64,000 nucleotides of DNA from JACDHG01 sp963815295 (GTDB lineage: Bacteria; Actinomycetota; Actinomycetes; Propionibacteriales; Nocardioidaceae): assembly GCA_963815295.1 (NCBI GenBank), contig CAWFFZ010000003.1, forward strand, positions 248,001-312,000, in the 5' to 3' direction. The notes under the pieces were generated by a model. The model made no database searches. It saw only the letters and a list, made by a program, of their open reading frames with translations, and was not told the origin of the DNA. Positions 50,094 to 59,622 of the stretch are shown here, piece by piece. Each line of letters starts with the position of its first letter. The stretch's first letter is position 1. Position numbers and translations under genes: made by a program.

Positions 50094-50963
50094 TCACGAC
50101 TCCTTGCCCTGGTCGACGGCTTCGAGGCGGGAGACTGCCTGCGCCTGGGTCTCTTTGGCCTCGTCGAGCGCCTCGTCGGTCGCGTCGAGCTCCTCACTCG
50201 CCTCTTCCTCGTCGGTCGTGAGCCGTTCGAGTTCCGCTGTCGCCCGCTCGAGCTGGAGGGTGAGCCGGTCGACCGTCGCGCCGGTCTTCTCGCGCGCCTG
50301 GCTGACGTCGGCCAGCTTCCGCTCGGCGGCGCGTCGGCTGGTGTCCGCACGACGTACGGCCTCGTCAGCGAGCTGGGCATCGTGCTCGGCCTGCCGCCTG
50401 GCCTTGCGTCGACGGCGTTCGTCGAGGTCTGTGACTGTGCCCCCTGCGGCGGTTTCGGGTGGCGGTGTTGCGCTCGCGGGTGGTACGTCGCCGGCGCCGA
50501 AACCCGTTACTTGCAAGGCGTCACTGAGGTGGCCGGAGGCTACGGCGTGCTCGCTGGCCGGGTCGGCGAGCGTCGCTTCGAGGGTGGACCGCACCGCTCG
50601 GGCTACCTGATCGGTGACCTTCACGCCTCGTTCTTTCGCCAGCTGCCTGGCCTGCTGCACCAGTGCCGTCACCAGCTGGTGCCGCTGTCGCGTCATCGCC
50701 CGCAGCTCGTCACCCGACAGGTCGGCCATTACCTCGCGCAGCTCACGGCCGAGCTCGAGCAGCGGTTCCATCGCATCGCGGTGCTCCCGCACGAGCTGGT
50801 TGGTGAGCCATGCCGCCGCAGTCGGTTTGCGCAGGGCCTGGATCTCCCGGGCGAGCTCGCTCTTGTCGTCAGCCTTGGCTCGCTTGACCCAGTCGGCACG
50901 CGCAGCGACGAACTCGCCCGGCACGAGCCCGTACAGGTGGTCGGCGACCTCATCGAGATCCAT
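50094..50963 (-). CDS. coiled-coil protein of unknown function
   Basis: 289 residues from the ATG at 50963 (MDLDEVADHLYGLVPGEFV). The first 150 residues are helical and conserved-looking, with ADWVKRAKADDKSELAREIQ and LRKPTAAAWLTNQLVRE. After a Pro-rich break (PPASATPPPETAAGG) the last 110 residues form a long charged coiled coil (RRRRKARRQAEHDAQLADEA onward). I have seen this architecture only in uncharacterised actinobacterial proteins. An in-frame ATG at 51038 is less likely. There is no signal or membrane segment, so the protein is cytoplasmic. Confidence 0.75.
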   Translation of the reverse strand: MDLDEVADHLYGLVPGEFVAARADWVKRAKADDKSELAREIQALRKPTAAAWLTNQLVREHRDAMEPLLELGRELREVMADLSGDELRAMTRQRHQLVTALVQQARQLAKERGVKVTDQVARAVRSTLEATLADPASEHAVASGHLSDALQVTGFGAGDVPPASATPPPETAAGGTVTDLDERRRRKARRQAEHDAQLADEAVRRADTSRRAAERKLADVSQAREKTGATVDRLTLQLERATAELERLTTDEEEASEELDATDEALDEAKETQAQAVSRLEAVDQGKES

Positions 50964-51068
50964 GGCCCCAGCATCCCGCATTCGACAGCTGCGGAGGGGT
51001 GCGGCCACCATGGCGGGAGGAGGTGTTCGTTCAGCCACGTGGCAGGCCGAGGCGGGTTACGGTGAGTC

Positions 51069-52114
51069 ATGCGTTGGTCACTGTCCGCCCGTCCCGCGCG
51101 TCTGGCTGTGGCGGTGGTCCTTCCCCTGAGTGTTCTCGGCGTTAGCGCCTCGGCGACCACCTCCGGCGTTGCCTCCGACGACATCCGGCCGCGGCCGCGG
51201 CAGCGTCCGCGTCATCGACGTCGGCTGCACCCGTGATCTCGGGCTGCCGGATCTTCCCAACCAACAACTACTGGAACAGGAGCATCTCCCAGTTGCCGCG
51301 CCATCCACGTAGTGCGCAGTGGGTCTCGCACATGTCGCCAGAGAGTCGGCTGCATCCGGACTTCGGACCCAGCTTCGGTGAGCAGCCGGCGCCGTACGGG
51401 ATCCCCATCACCGTTGTCGGCGGCTCGCACCCGCGAGTGAATGTCCGGTTCGGCTATGCCGACGAGAGCGACCGGATCCGTTATCCGCTTGGTTCCGACA
51501 CGAAGATCGAAGGTGGCCAGATGCAGACCGGCGACCGTCATGCCGTGATCATCGATCGTTCGCGGTGCCGTCTGTACGAAACGTTCGCGACCCGGAAGCG
51601 CAGCGGTCAGTGGTATGCCGGGTCGGGGGCCACGTGGGACCTCAAGACCAACGCGCTGCGTCCGGACGGATGGACCTCTGCCGACGCCGCCGGGCTGCCG
51701 ATCCTGCCCGGGCTGCTGCGCTACCACGAGGTGGTCGTGGCGCACCGGGTCACCCACGCCGTCCGCTTCACGACTGACGTGACAGACCGGCGCCACGTGT
51801 GGCCGGCGCGCCATGACGCGGGATCGGTGAGCAACCGCGCCTACCCGCCGATGGGGGCACGATTTCGGCTGAAGTCGACGTTCTCGCTCGCCGGTTACCG
51901 CGCTGACACCCGGGCTGTGCTGCTCGCGATGAAGCGGTATGGCCTGGTGCTCGCAGACAACGGCTCGCCGTGGTTCTTCCAGGGCAGCGCCGACACTCGC
52001 TGGCCGTCCGGCTTGTTGGACGAGCTCAAGTCGATCCCGGCGCGAGCGTTCGTTGCCGTGGACACACGTTCACTGCAAGTACGTCGAGACAGCGCCGCCA
52101 CCCCCGCCCCCTGA
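51069..52114 (+). pseudogene. secreted protein of unknown function, frameshifted near the signal peptide
   Basis: The ATG at 51069 starts a clear signal peptide (RLAVAVVLPLSVLGVSASA). Reading is then lost in the CCGCGGCCGCGG repeat at about 51185-51200, and the mature protein is in another frame, from SASSTSAAPVISGCRIF to the TGA at 52112-52114. The mature part, about 290 residues, has FPTNNYWNRSISQLPRH, DRHAVIIDRSRCRLYETF and RFRLKSTFSLAGYRA and resembles secreted actinobacterial proteins of unknown function. No in-frame start exists between the stop at 51143 and 51233 in the second frame, so a one-base lesion in the repeat is the simplest explanation. Confidence 0.7.
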
Positions 52115-52251
52115 CCCGACCACGCCGTCTAACGGCGGCTCGACGCCCCAACAGGACCTGCTGAAATCCACAGGTTTGGGTGTCCACAGACGGTCTCCAC
52201 AGGGGTCGAACACATGCTCGAATTATCATCGGTGGCTTCTATTCTTGGGGT

Positions 52252-53607
52252 ATGTCGATCAGCGCTGCACCTCCCGCGACGAGTCCGGGTTCGCCCGGTC
52301 CTGGTGACGTGTTCGGGGTGGCGTTGGCTGCTGTTGACGCGGGGTTGGACCGGCTTGCGCAGGCGCCGGTGTGGTCGTTGGACGACCGCAGGCTCGGGGA
52401 TCGGTTGGGTGAGGCGTTGGCGGCGCGGGCTCGGTTGGATGAGTCGATTGCGCGGTTGGTGGGGCAGGTCGATGACCGTGATCTGGGTGGGCTGTGTGGT
52501 GCGTCGTCGACGCGGGCGCATCTGGTGGCGAACTATCGGGTGTCGACCGGTGCCGCCGCCGGGATGTTGGCACAAGCCCGCTGCATGTCGGACCGGACCG
52601 ACCTGACCCGACATGCGTGGGCGACCGGACGCGTGTCAGGGCGAGCAGGCGGTGGTGATCGGGGCTGCGATCAACAAGTTGTCGCCGCAGCTGCCGGCCG
52701 CGGCCGTTGAGGCCGGTGAAGCCGACCTGGTCGGGCATGCGCAAGCCCTGACCCACACTCAGTTGCAGGTGTTGGCGAACCATCTGGTTGAGGTGGTCGA
52801 CCCCGAGACCGCGGACCAGACGCTGGCCGAGCAGTTGGAGGCCGACGAAGCCCGGGCGTTGCAGCAGACCAGCTTCCGCGGCCGCAAGGGTGCCGACGGG
52901 ATCGCCCGCTACTGCGGGAAGATGCCGAACCTGCAGTACGACATGTTGACCACCGCCCTCGAAGCCCTCGCCTCGCCGCGCCGCGCCAGCCTCCAGGTTG
53001 CCGAAGGTGCGACCGCCGAGACCGACCCGATGCAGCTGACCTTCGGGCAGCGGATGGGGCGGGCGTTCGTCGAACTCCTCGAACACCTCCCCACCGACGT
53101 CCCTGCCCAAGCATGGAGTCGCCAACGCAGCAGTCGTCGTCACCATCAGCGAAGACAAGCTCAAGACCGGCGTTGGCGAGGCGACGTTGACGACCGGCAC
53201 CACGATCTCGGCAGCGCAAGCCCGCCGGTTGGCCTGCAACGCCAGCCTCCTGCCATTGGTCCTGGGTGGCGACTCGGCCATCCTGGACCTCGGACTGACC
53301 CAACGCCTCTTCGACCGCTACCAACGCATCGCCCTCGCCATCCGCGACCAAGGCTGCATCTTCCCGAGCTGTGACCGACCACCAGCCTGGACCGAAGCCC
53401 ACCACATCGACTCATGGCTCGCACGGCGGACCCACCGACCTGTCGAACGGCTGTCTGCTCTGCCACTTCCACCACCACCTCATCCACCACGGCGAATGGG
53501 CCGTGGTGATGGCCACCGACGGCATCCCCGAAATCATCCCGCCAACACGGATCGACCCCGACCAACACCCGATCCGACACCAACGCTTCCGACAACGACG
53601 CGAATGA
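52252..53607 (+). pseudogene. DUF222/HNH endonuclease-domain protein with three frameshifts
   Basis: Reading begins at the ATG at 52252. The DUF222 part (VFGVALAAVDAGLDRLAQAP, then GEQAVVIGAAINKLSPQL) occupies about 300 residues and the HNH nuclease motif is near the end: CIFPSCDRPPAWTEAHHI and GGPTDLSNGCLLCHFHHHL. The frame breaks at three places: an extra G at 52639-52641, an extra A at 53109-53110 and an extra base near 53419-53421. Each removal restores family sequence. TATTCT at 52240-52245 lies just before the ATG and suggests a leaderless transcript. These proteins (related to the REP13E12 family) are numerous in actinobacteria and often decayed. Confidence 0.8.
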
Positions 53608-53617
53608 TCGGCGAGGG

Positions 53618-54277
53618 TCAGGACGCCTTTTGAAACACGAGGCAGTAGTCGCCGGTGATGCCGGGCGGCTGTCGATCCCAACAGAGGAACGACTCTTGCC
53701 GCATCACGAGATGCTGCGAGATCACTCGGGCGAGGTCCCACGCCAGCAGCGTCACGATGCCGTTGGAGGTGGTGTTGGCGGCGTTGACGACCAGATACCC
53801 GCCCGGTTGCAGCAGCTCAGCCACCTGACGGAAAACCTCGCCTAGCTCGGCCAGGTAGGTCGGATAGTCGCCGTCGAGAGTTGCGTATGCTGCAAGCGGG
53901 TTCTCGGGGTGGTTGTTGGCCGTCATGTAGGGCGGCGACGTAAAGCACAGCGCGATTGGCCCCACTAAGAGCTCGGCCAGCTGTCGCGCGTCTCCCGTGA
54001 CGACGGTCGCGTCCGATGTAAGCCGTGCGCGCATTTGGTCGGCCCGGTCGGGCAGCAGCTCGACCGCGCTGGCACGACGCCCGAGCCGCTCTGCCACCAC
54101 ACACGTCGTACCGAAGCCTGCGAACGGGTCGAGCACGAGGTCGCCCGGCGACGAGTACTCCTCGATCACCATCCGGGCCAGCGACTCGGTGAAATGCACG
54201 ATCTCCTGGCCGTCCGGTGGACGCTGCGCGGCGAGCTCTGAGAGGCTTTGCACGACGAACGTCTTCACTCCGCTCAT
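53618..54277 (-). CDS. orphan site-specific DNA methyltransferase (N4/N6 type)
   Basis: 219 residues from the ATG at 54277 (MSGVKTFVVQSLSELAAQRP). Motif I, binding SAM, is DPFAGFGTTCVVAERLGR, and the catalytic motif IV is TSPPYMTANN, the form usual in N4-cytosine methylases. The flanking GDLVLDPFAG and GGYLVVNAANTTSN fit the PF01555 fold. The protein is short and has no evident target-recognition insert, and no restriction enzyme gene is adjacent. It converges with the damaged HNH gene, 11 bases away. An RNA substrate cannot be excluded. Confidence 0.78.
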   Translation of the reverse strand: MSGVKTFVVQSLSELAAQRPPDGQEIVHFTESLARMVIEEYSSPGDLVLDPFAGFGTTCVVAERLGRRASAVELLPDRADQMRARLTSDATVVTGDARQLAELLVGPIALCFTSPPYMTANNHPENPLAAYATLDGDYPTYLAELGEVFRQVAELLQPGGYLVVNAANTTSNGIVTLLAWDLARVISQHLVMRQESFLCWDRQPPGITGDYCLVFQKAS

Positions 54278-54327
54278 TCTGGTGCACGCCACCCGACACC
54301 GCGCACCCTGCACCCTGAGGAACCCTG

Positions 54328-54669
54328 ATGGCTGACGCGCCGGTCGACCTCACGGTCGTCCACAACGAGGCTGACAACCAGTTCGAGATCTACGTCGGCG
54401 GCGAGCTCGGTGGGTTCGCGGCATACCGTCCGCTCGGGAACACCTTCTCGTTCACGCACACGGAGATCGACGAGGAGTACGCCGGTCGAGGCCTCGGGCA
54501 GACTCTCGTGACCGGAGCGCTCGACGCCATCCGCGAGCGAGGCCTGACGGTGTTGCCGTTCTGCCCGTTCGTGCGGTCGTTTCTCCTCAAGAATCCCGAG
54601 TACCTCGATCTGGTGCCGGCCAAGGACCGAGAACGCTTCGGCCTGCCAGTCGACGACACTTTGGCTTGA
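54328..54669 (+). CDS. small GNAT-family N-acetyltransferase
   Basis: 113 residues, of the YjdJ-like one-domain type: NQFEIYVGGELGGFAAYRP, FTHTEIDEEYAGRGLGQTLV with the acetyl-CoA loop YAGRGLG, and LPFCPFVRSFLLKNPEYLDLV near the end. These proteins are found in many bacteria; the acceptor is not known. It is divergent from the methyltransferase gene by 50 bases, and an AT-rich palindrome follows it. Confidence 0.85.
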   Translation: MADAPVDLTVVHNEADNQFEIYVGGELGGFAAYRPLGNTFSFTHTEIDEEYAGRGLGQTLVTGALDAIRERGLTVLPFCPFVRSFLLKNPEYLDLVPAKDRERFGLPVDDTLA

Positions 54670-54674
54670 TTATC

Positions 54675-54691
54675 TCTATTGAGTAAGTAGA
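54675..54691. promoter_or_regulatory. AT-rich palindrome before the SfnB-like gene
   Basis: TCTATTGAGTAAGTAGA, with arms TCTA and TAGA and symmetric T/A positions inside, in a short AT-rich island (54668-54700). It is 71 bases before the ATG of the acyl-CoA dehydrogenase-like gene. The ssuE promoter region has related sequence (TCTCTA, then ACTAAGT). Confidence 0.45.
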
Positions 54692-54761
54692 CTTTCCGTT
54701 TCACGGTGACGCCGCAGATGACCGCGGCTTCGCTCGCGCCGGATTCTCAGTGGAGGCGAGG

Positions 54762-56000
54762 ATGACCCAGCTCAGCGAACACCCGGTTGAGTTAGACCCT
54801 CGGCCGAGCGTGCCTGTGCTCGACGACCGCAGCGTCGTGGCAGTCTCCGAGGAGCTCGCGGAGCGGTTCGCCGACGGTGCGGCTCAGCGCGACAGCGACC
54901 GGCTGTTGCCGCGGGCGCAGATTGACGAGCTGGCATCACGAGGTGTGCTCGCGGCAACCGTCCCCGCGAGCCACGGCGGCGGTGACATCTCGCCGGCCGC
55001 CCTTGCTGATGTCTTCCGCATCCTTGCCGCTGCTGACCCGAGCATCGCCCAGATCCCGCACAGCCACTTCGTCTACGTGAACCTCCTCAAGGTGGCTGCA
55101 TCGCCTGCACAGCAGGACTTCTTCTTCGCCGAACTGCTCAGAGGAGCGATGTTCGGCAACGCCCAGGCCGAGCTGGCGACTCCGAGTGCCAACGTCGTCG
55201 ACACGCGATTGACCAGGTCGGCGCCCGGCTGGTTCCGGCTCAACGGCACGAAGGGCTACTGCACCGGCGCATTGTTCGCCACCTGGATCCCGACCCTCGC
55301 GCGGCTCGACGACGGCACGGCCGAGGGCGGCGAGGAACTGGTGGCGTTCGTGCGGCGAAGCGACGAGGGGGTGACGGTGGTCGACGACTGGGGCGGCATG
55401 GGGCAGCGCACGACAGCCAGCGGCACGGTAGGGCTGCGCGACGTCGACGTACCCGCGGAGCACATCGTGCGTCGCGGCAAGGCGTTCGACGGACCGCACA
55501 GCTTCGGTGCGCTGGCCCAGCTACTCCATGCGGCGATCGAGGTCGGCATCGCGGGCGGTGTGCTCGCCGAGGCGGCTGACTTCGTCCGCACCAAGGCGCG
55601 GCCGCACTACGAGGCAATGGTCCAGCGTGCTCAGGACGATCCGCTCGTCATCCAGCGGTTCGGTGAGCTGACCGTCGACGTCAGGGCCAGCGAGGCGGCG
55701 CTGACTGTTGCGGCGGACGCGGTGACGCGGGCGCTCGCATCGCCGAGCGACGAGAGCGCCGCCGAGGCCTCCCTTGCGGTAGCCACGGCTAAGGTGCTCG
55801 CCGAGCGCGCGGCACTGTCGGTGACGAACGGCATCTACGAGGTCAGCGGCACCCGGTCAGCCGCCGAGGGTCTCAATCTGCACCGGCACTGGCGTAACGC
55901 GCGCACCCATACGCTGCATGACCCGATCCGCTGGAAGTACCACCACCTCGGGCGGCATACGTTGCTCGGCGTCAACCCACCGCGGCATGCACAGATCTAG
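54762..56000 (+). CDS. SfnB-like acyl-CoA dehydrogenase-family flavoprotein
   Basis: 412 residues from the ATG at 54762, with GGAGGCGAGG directly upstream. The acyl-CoA dehydrogenase fold is plain: HGGGDISPAALADVFRILAA, LRGAMFGNAQAELATPS, RLNGTKGYCTGALFATWIP and GIYEVSGTRSAAEGLNLHRHWRNARTHTLHDP (key LNLHRHWRNARTHT, the flavin-binding end). The catalytic Glu of true acyl-CoA dehydrogenases is not evident. The best match is the SfnB/DszC group, reduced-flavin monooxygenases used in sulfur acquisition from dimethylsulfone or thiophenes. A sulfur-scavenging role agrees with ssuED elsewhere in the window but is inferred. Confidence 0.8.
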   Translation: MTQLSEHPVELDPRPSVPVLDDRSVVAVSEELAERFADGAAQRDSDRLLPRAQIDELASRGVLAATVPASHGGGDISPAALADVFRILAAADPSIAQIPHSHFVYVNLLKVAASPAQQDFFFAELLRGAMFGNAQAELATPSANVVDTRLTRSAPGWFRLNGTKGYCTGALFATWIPTLARLDDGTAEGGEELVAFVRRSDEGVTVVDDWGGMGQRTTASGTVGLRDVDVPAEHIVRRGKAFDGPHSFGALAQLLHAAIEVGIAGGVLAEAADFVRTKARPHYEAMVQRAQDDPLVIQRFGELTVDVRASEAALTVAADAVTRALASPSDESAAEASLAVATAKVLAERAALSVTNGIYEVSGTRSAAEGLNLHRHWRNARTHTLHDPIRWKYHHLGRHTLLGVNPPRHAQI

Positions 56001-56026
56001 CGTCCGCAAAACACGAGATCCGTGCG

Positions 56027-57787
56027 CTAGAGACGCGCGCCCTCCGCGTCGCCATGCCACGAGTGCCACAGCGCGGCGTACGAGCCGTCGGCCTCGATCA
56101 GCTCATCGTGAGACCCGATCTCGCTGATCCGGCCGTCCTCGACGACCGCGACCCGGTCCGCGTCATGCGCAGTGAACAGCCGGTGGGCGATCGCGATGAC
56201 GGTGCGCCCTCTCAGCACGGCTGCCAGCGATCGCTCAAGATGCCGAGCGGAGCGCGGGTCGATCAGCGAGGTCGCCTCGTCGAGCACCAACGTGTGCGGG
56301 TCGGCGAGCACGAGCCTGGCCAGGGCGAGCTGCTGAGCCTGTGCGGGCGCGAGCGAGAGCCCACCTGAGCCGACTCGGGTCTCCAGCCCGTCCGGCAGCG
56401 CCAGCGCCCAGTCCGCGGCGTCGACCGCGCGCAGGGCGCGCACCATCGTCTCGTCGGACTCGTACTGGTCGAGCGCCAGCGCGAGGTTGTCGCGCACTGT
56501 GCCTACGAAGACGTGGTGCTCCTGGGTCACCAGCACCACCTGCCCACGCAGGTCGTCGAGAGGCAGCTCCGTCATACCGACGCCGCCGATCGTGACAGTG
56601 CCGGCGCGCGGCGGATGGATGCCGGCGAGCAACCGGCCCATCGTGGACTTGCCGGCACCCGAGGGACCCACCATCGCGACGCGCTCGCCGCGCTCGACAT
56701 GCAGATCGACGCCGTGGAGCACGTCGCGTCCCTCAACGTACGCAAACTTCACGTCGTCGGCGTCGATGCGCTGGTGCTGTGGCTGCCGACCCGACTCCTC
56801 GCGGTCGTCGGGCACGTTCCCGATACCAAGCAGCCGCGCCAGCGACGTCGCGCCGACCTGCAGCTCGTCGAGCCACGACAGCAACCGGTCGACGGGGTCG
56901 ATCAGGGCTTGGACGTAAAGCGTTGCCGCGGTGACGTCACCCAGGTTGACCTGGCCCTGAGTGTGCAGGTAGCCGCCGACGAGCAACGTCGCGACGGTCG
57001 GCACCAGGTAGCCGATCTCAGCCGACGGGAACCAGACGGTGCGCAGATGCAGGGTGTAGCGCTCTGCCTGGAACGACTCCGAGATCGCCGCGTCGATGCG
57101 CTCAAGCCGACGCTGCTCGAGGCCGAGGGCCTCCACGGTGCGGGCGCCTTCAGCCGTCTCGGCGAGGGTCGCGTTGATCTCCGCGTATGACGCCGACTCC
57201 CGCAGGTACCCGTCCTTGGCTCGGCGCAGGTACCAACGGGTCGCCACAAACAGCACGGGCACCCCGAGCACGAGCGGGACGAGCACCCATGTCCCGACGA
57301 GGATGCATGCCCCGATCGTGAAGATCGTCGTCACGAACGCGATGACGGTTTCAGGCAGCGCAAAGCGCACCGACCAGCCGAGTGCCTCGACGTCGCGCGA
57401 GGTGCGCGTCAGCAGGTCGCCAGTGCCGGCCCTTTCGACGGTGCTCACCGGGAGTGCAAGCGACTGCTTGACGAAGTTCTCGCGCAGCTCGGCGAGGATC
57501 CTCTCACCCAAAGCGAAGGACGCGTAGCGGGCGTAGCGGGTCAGTAGGGTCTGGGCGAGCAGGAAGACCGCGATCGTCACGATCGTCTTGTCCACGGTCG
57601 ACTCGGTCGTGCCTGACGAGACGTCCTGCACCAGGTTGCCGATCAGCCGCGGCGCCGCGAGCCCAGCGACGGCCGCGAGCACGTGCAGGAGCACCGTGCC
57701 ACCGATGGCGCGGGGGTACTGCCGGATGAGCCCAGCTGCATACCGGCGCACGGTGGCCGCGTCTGCGACGGGAAGTGTCTGCCTCAT
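56027..57787 (-). CDS. ABC exporter half-transporter with intact ATP site but degenerate signature
   Basis: 586 residues: six transmembrane helices in the first 320 residues, then an ATPase domain. Walker A GPSGAGKST (374-382), Walker B TLVLDEATS (499-507) and the H-loop H535 (AIAHR) are canonical. The signature that should read LSGGQ is LSLAPAQAQ (478-486). In an exporter dimer the signature of one half completes the ATP site of the other, so this subunit can build only one of the two sites. The partner gene lies 3 bases upstream in the same operon and has the opposite defects. The substrate is unknown; multidrug or lipid export is usual for the family. Confidence 0.9.
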   Translation of the reverse strand: MRQTLPVADAATVRRYAAGLIRQYPRAIGGTVLLHVLAAVAGLAAPRLIGNLVQDVSSGTTESTVDKTIVTIAVFLLAQTLLTRYARYASFALGERILAELRENFVKQSLALPVSTVERAGTGDLLTRTSRDVEALGWSVRFALPETVIAFVTTIFTIGACILVGTWVLVPLVLGVPVLFVATRWYLRRAKDGYLRESASYAEINATLAETAEGARTVEALGLEQRRLERIDAAISESFQAERYTLHLRTVWFPSAEIGYLVPTVATLLVGGYLHTQGQVNLGDVTAATLYVQALIDPVDRLLSWLDELQVGATSLARLLGIGNVPDDREESGRQPQHQRIDADDVKFAYVEGRDVLHGVDLHVERGERVAMVGPSGAGKSTMGRLLAGIHPPRAGTVTIGGVGMTELPLDDLRGQVVLVTQEHHVFVGTVRDNLALALDQYESDETMVRALRAVDAADWALALPDGLETRVGSGGLSLAPAQAQQLALARLVLADPHTLVLDEATSLIDPRSARHLERSLAAVLRGRTVIAIAHRLFTAHDADRVAVVEDGRISEIGSHDELIEADGSYAALWHSWHGDAEGARL

Positions 57788-57790
57788 CGA

Positions 57791-59488
57791 CTAGTCCTCC
57801 CCTCGTGCGACGACCCGGCGGTAGCGCGGGTCATCGAGAAGTTCGCGGTGGCTGCCGGTGGCGGCCACCAGCCCGTCCTGCAAGAACACGACGTCATCGA
57901 CCTGGTCGAGCATGAGTGGGCTCGCGGTCGTGACCACGGTGGTGCGGCCCGCGCGATGCTCCCGCAACCGCGACGCGATCCGGGCCTCGGTGTGTGCATC
58001 GACCGCCGAGGTCGGTTCGACCATGACCAGGATGTTGGGGTTGGCCACCAGCGCCCGCGCCAGCACAAGTCGCTGGCGCTGGCCGCCCGAGAGTGAGCGG
58101 CCGCGCTCCTCGATCTCCGCGTCGAGACCTTCGGGCAGCGTCTCGAGCACGTCGTCGGCCGACGCCGTCGCGATCGCGGCAGCCAGGTCGAGCTCGCTGG
58201 CGGTGCCGCGGACGTCGAGCTCGTCGCGCAACCGCCCGCTGAACAACGTGGCATTCGCGTCGCTGACCATGATCGCCTGCCGGACGAACTCGCGCTCGAG
58301 GTCGGAAAGGGAGACACCATCGAGCAGCGCTGGACCATCGGCGAAGCGACCGAGGCGGTCGGCGACTGCCGCGGAGTCGTCCGGCAGCTCGCTGACCACG
58401 GCAGTCAGGCGGCCAGGCTGCGCCCGGACGCCGGAGCGTACGTCGACGAGCTCGCCGAACGGGGATGCCGTCCGCGGGCTGTCGATGTCCTGCGCCTCGG
58501 GCTCGATGGAGAGCACGCGGCAGATGCGGCGACCAGCGACCAGACCCCGAATCAACTTGTTGGCTACCTCGGTGCCGGTGCGCAGGGGGATCATCAGGAA
58601 CGCCGAGTAGCCATAGAAGGCCACCAGCTCACCTGGGGTGATCTCGCCCTCGACGGCAAATCGCGCGCCTAGCCACACGACGATCACCACGAACAGTCCC
58701 GGCAGGAAGATCTGCAGCGCGTCGAGCAGCGACTGGAGTCGAGCCACCTGGACCCCGGCCGCTCGCACGCGCTGCGACTCGTCGACGTACCGCTGGTGGA
58801 AAACTTCCTCGCCGCCGATGCCACGCAGCACGCGCAGCCCGCCAACGATATCGGAGGCGAGTGTGTTGAGGTCGCCCATCATCTCGCGCTGGGCCATGTT
58901 GCGCTTCTGCAGCGGCTTGAGCAGCGGGCCGAGCAGCAAGAGCAACGCAGGCACCCCGATGAGCACGACCAGCCCGAGCGTCACGGACGAGTTGAGCAAG
59001 ATTGCGGCGACGACGAAGAACGCAACCACAGCGCCGGCTGCGCGTCCCATCACCTCGATGGAGTTGCCGACGTGCGCAAGGTCAGACGAGCCGATCGAGA
59101 CCACTTCACCCGTCGAGACCCGCCTGGGCAGGGTCGCGCCGAGTCGCACTGAGTGCCTCCCGACGACCTGCACTGTGCGGTATGCAGCGATGAGCCAGTT
59201 CTGGACCGCGAACCGGTGCCGGAAGATTCCGGCCACCGCCTGCAGGATCCCCACGGCCATCAGCACCCCTGCCCAGAACCCCAGTCGGGACAGGTCGTCT
59301 GCGCGCACGCCCTCGTCGATCGCTCGGCCAATGATCGCCGGCATCACCGACTGAGCCACCATCCACAAGATCCCGAATGTGATCCCGCCGAAGACCGTCG
59401 GCAGCTGCCCGCGGGCTACCCACCACAGGTAGCGGCCCGGCGAGCGGGCGTCGGGAACTCCGGGATCGGAGAGTGGAAGTTTGCGCAT
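57791..59488 (-). CDS. ABC exporter half-transporter with lost Walker A
   Basis: 565 residues from the ATG at 59488 (MRKLPLSDPGVPDARSPGRY); an in-frame start at 59554 is less likely. Six transmembrane helices, then an ATPase domain in which the P-loop is absent: where GxxGxGKS should stand the sequence is LTAVVSELPDDSAAVADRL (361-379). The signature LSGGQ (466-470) is intact. Walker B reads ILVMVEPTS (E491 kept, Asp lost), and the H-loop His is replaced (VVTTASPL). It pairs with the downstream subunit to give one complete and one dead ATP site. It is the first gene of the two-gene operon. Confidence 0.9.
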   Translation of the reverse strand: MRKLPLSDPGVPDARSPGRYLWWVARGQLPTVFGGITFGILWMVAQSVMPAIIGRAIDEGVRADDLSRLGFWAGVLMAVGILQAVAGIFRHRFAVQNWLIAAYRTVQVVGRHSVRLGATLPRRVSTGEVVSIGSSDLAHVGNSIEVMGRAAGAVVAFFVVAAILLNSSVTLGLVVLIGVPALLLLLGPLLKPLQKRNMAQREMMGDLNTLASDIVGGLRVLRGIGGEEVFHQRYVDESQRVRAAGVQVARLQSLLDALQIFLPGLFVVIVVWLGARFAVEGEITPGELVAFYGYSAFLMIPLRTGTEVANKLIRGLVAGRRICRVLSIEPEAQDIDSPRTASPFGELVDVRSGVRAQPGRLTAVVSELPDDSAAVADRLGRFADGPALLDGVSLSDLEREFVRQAIMVSDANATLFSGRLRDELDVRGTASELDLAAAIATASADDVLETLPEGLDAEIEERGRSLSGGQRQRLVLARALVANPNILVMVEPTSAVDAHTEARIASRLREHRAGRTTVVTTASPLMLDQVDDVVFLQDGLVAATGSHRELLDDPRYRRVVARGED

Positions 59489-59622
59489 GACCTTGCCACG
59501 GTACGGATCGAGTGGCACCCTCCGCCAACCAATTACCGCTGGTGAGACGCCCATTCCGCTCGTTTCAGTTCAACGTGTCGCCGACGGTCGCGGGGCACGG
59601 TGCCCGCCGCTAGGGTCAAGCA

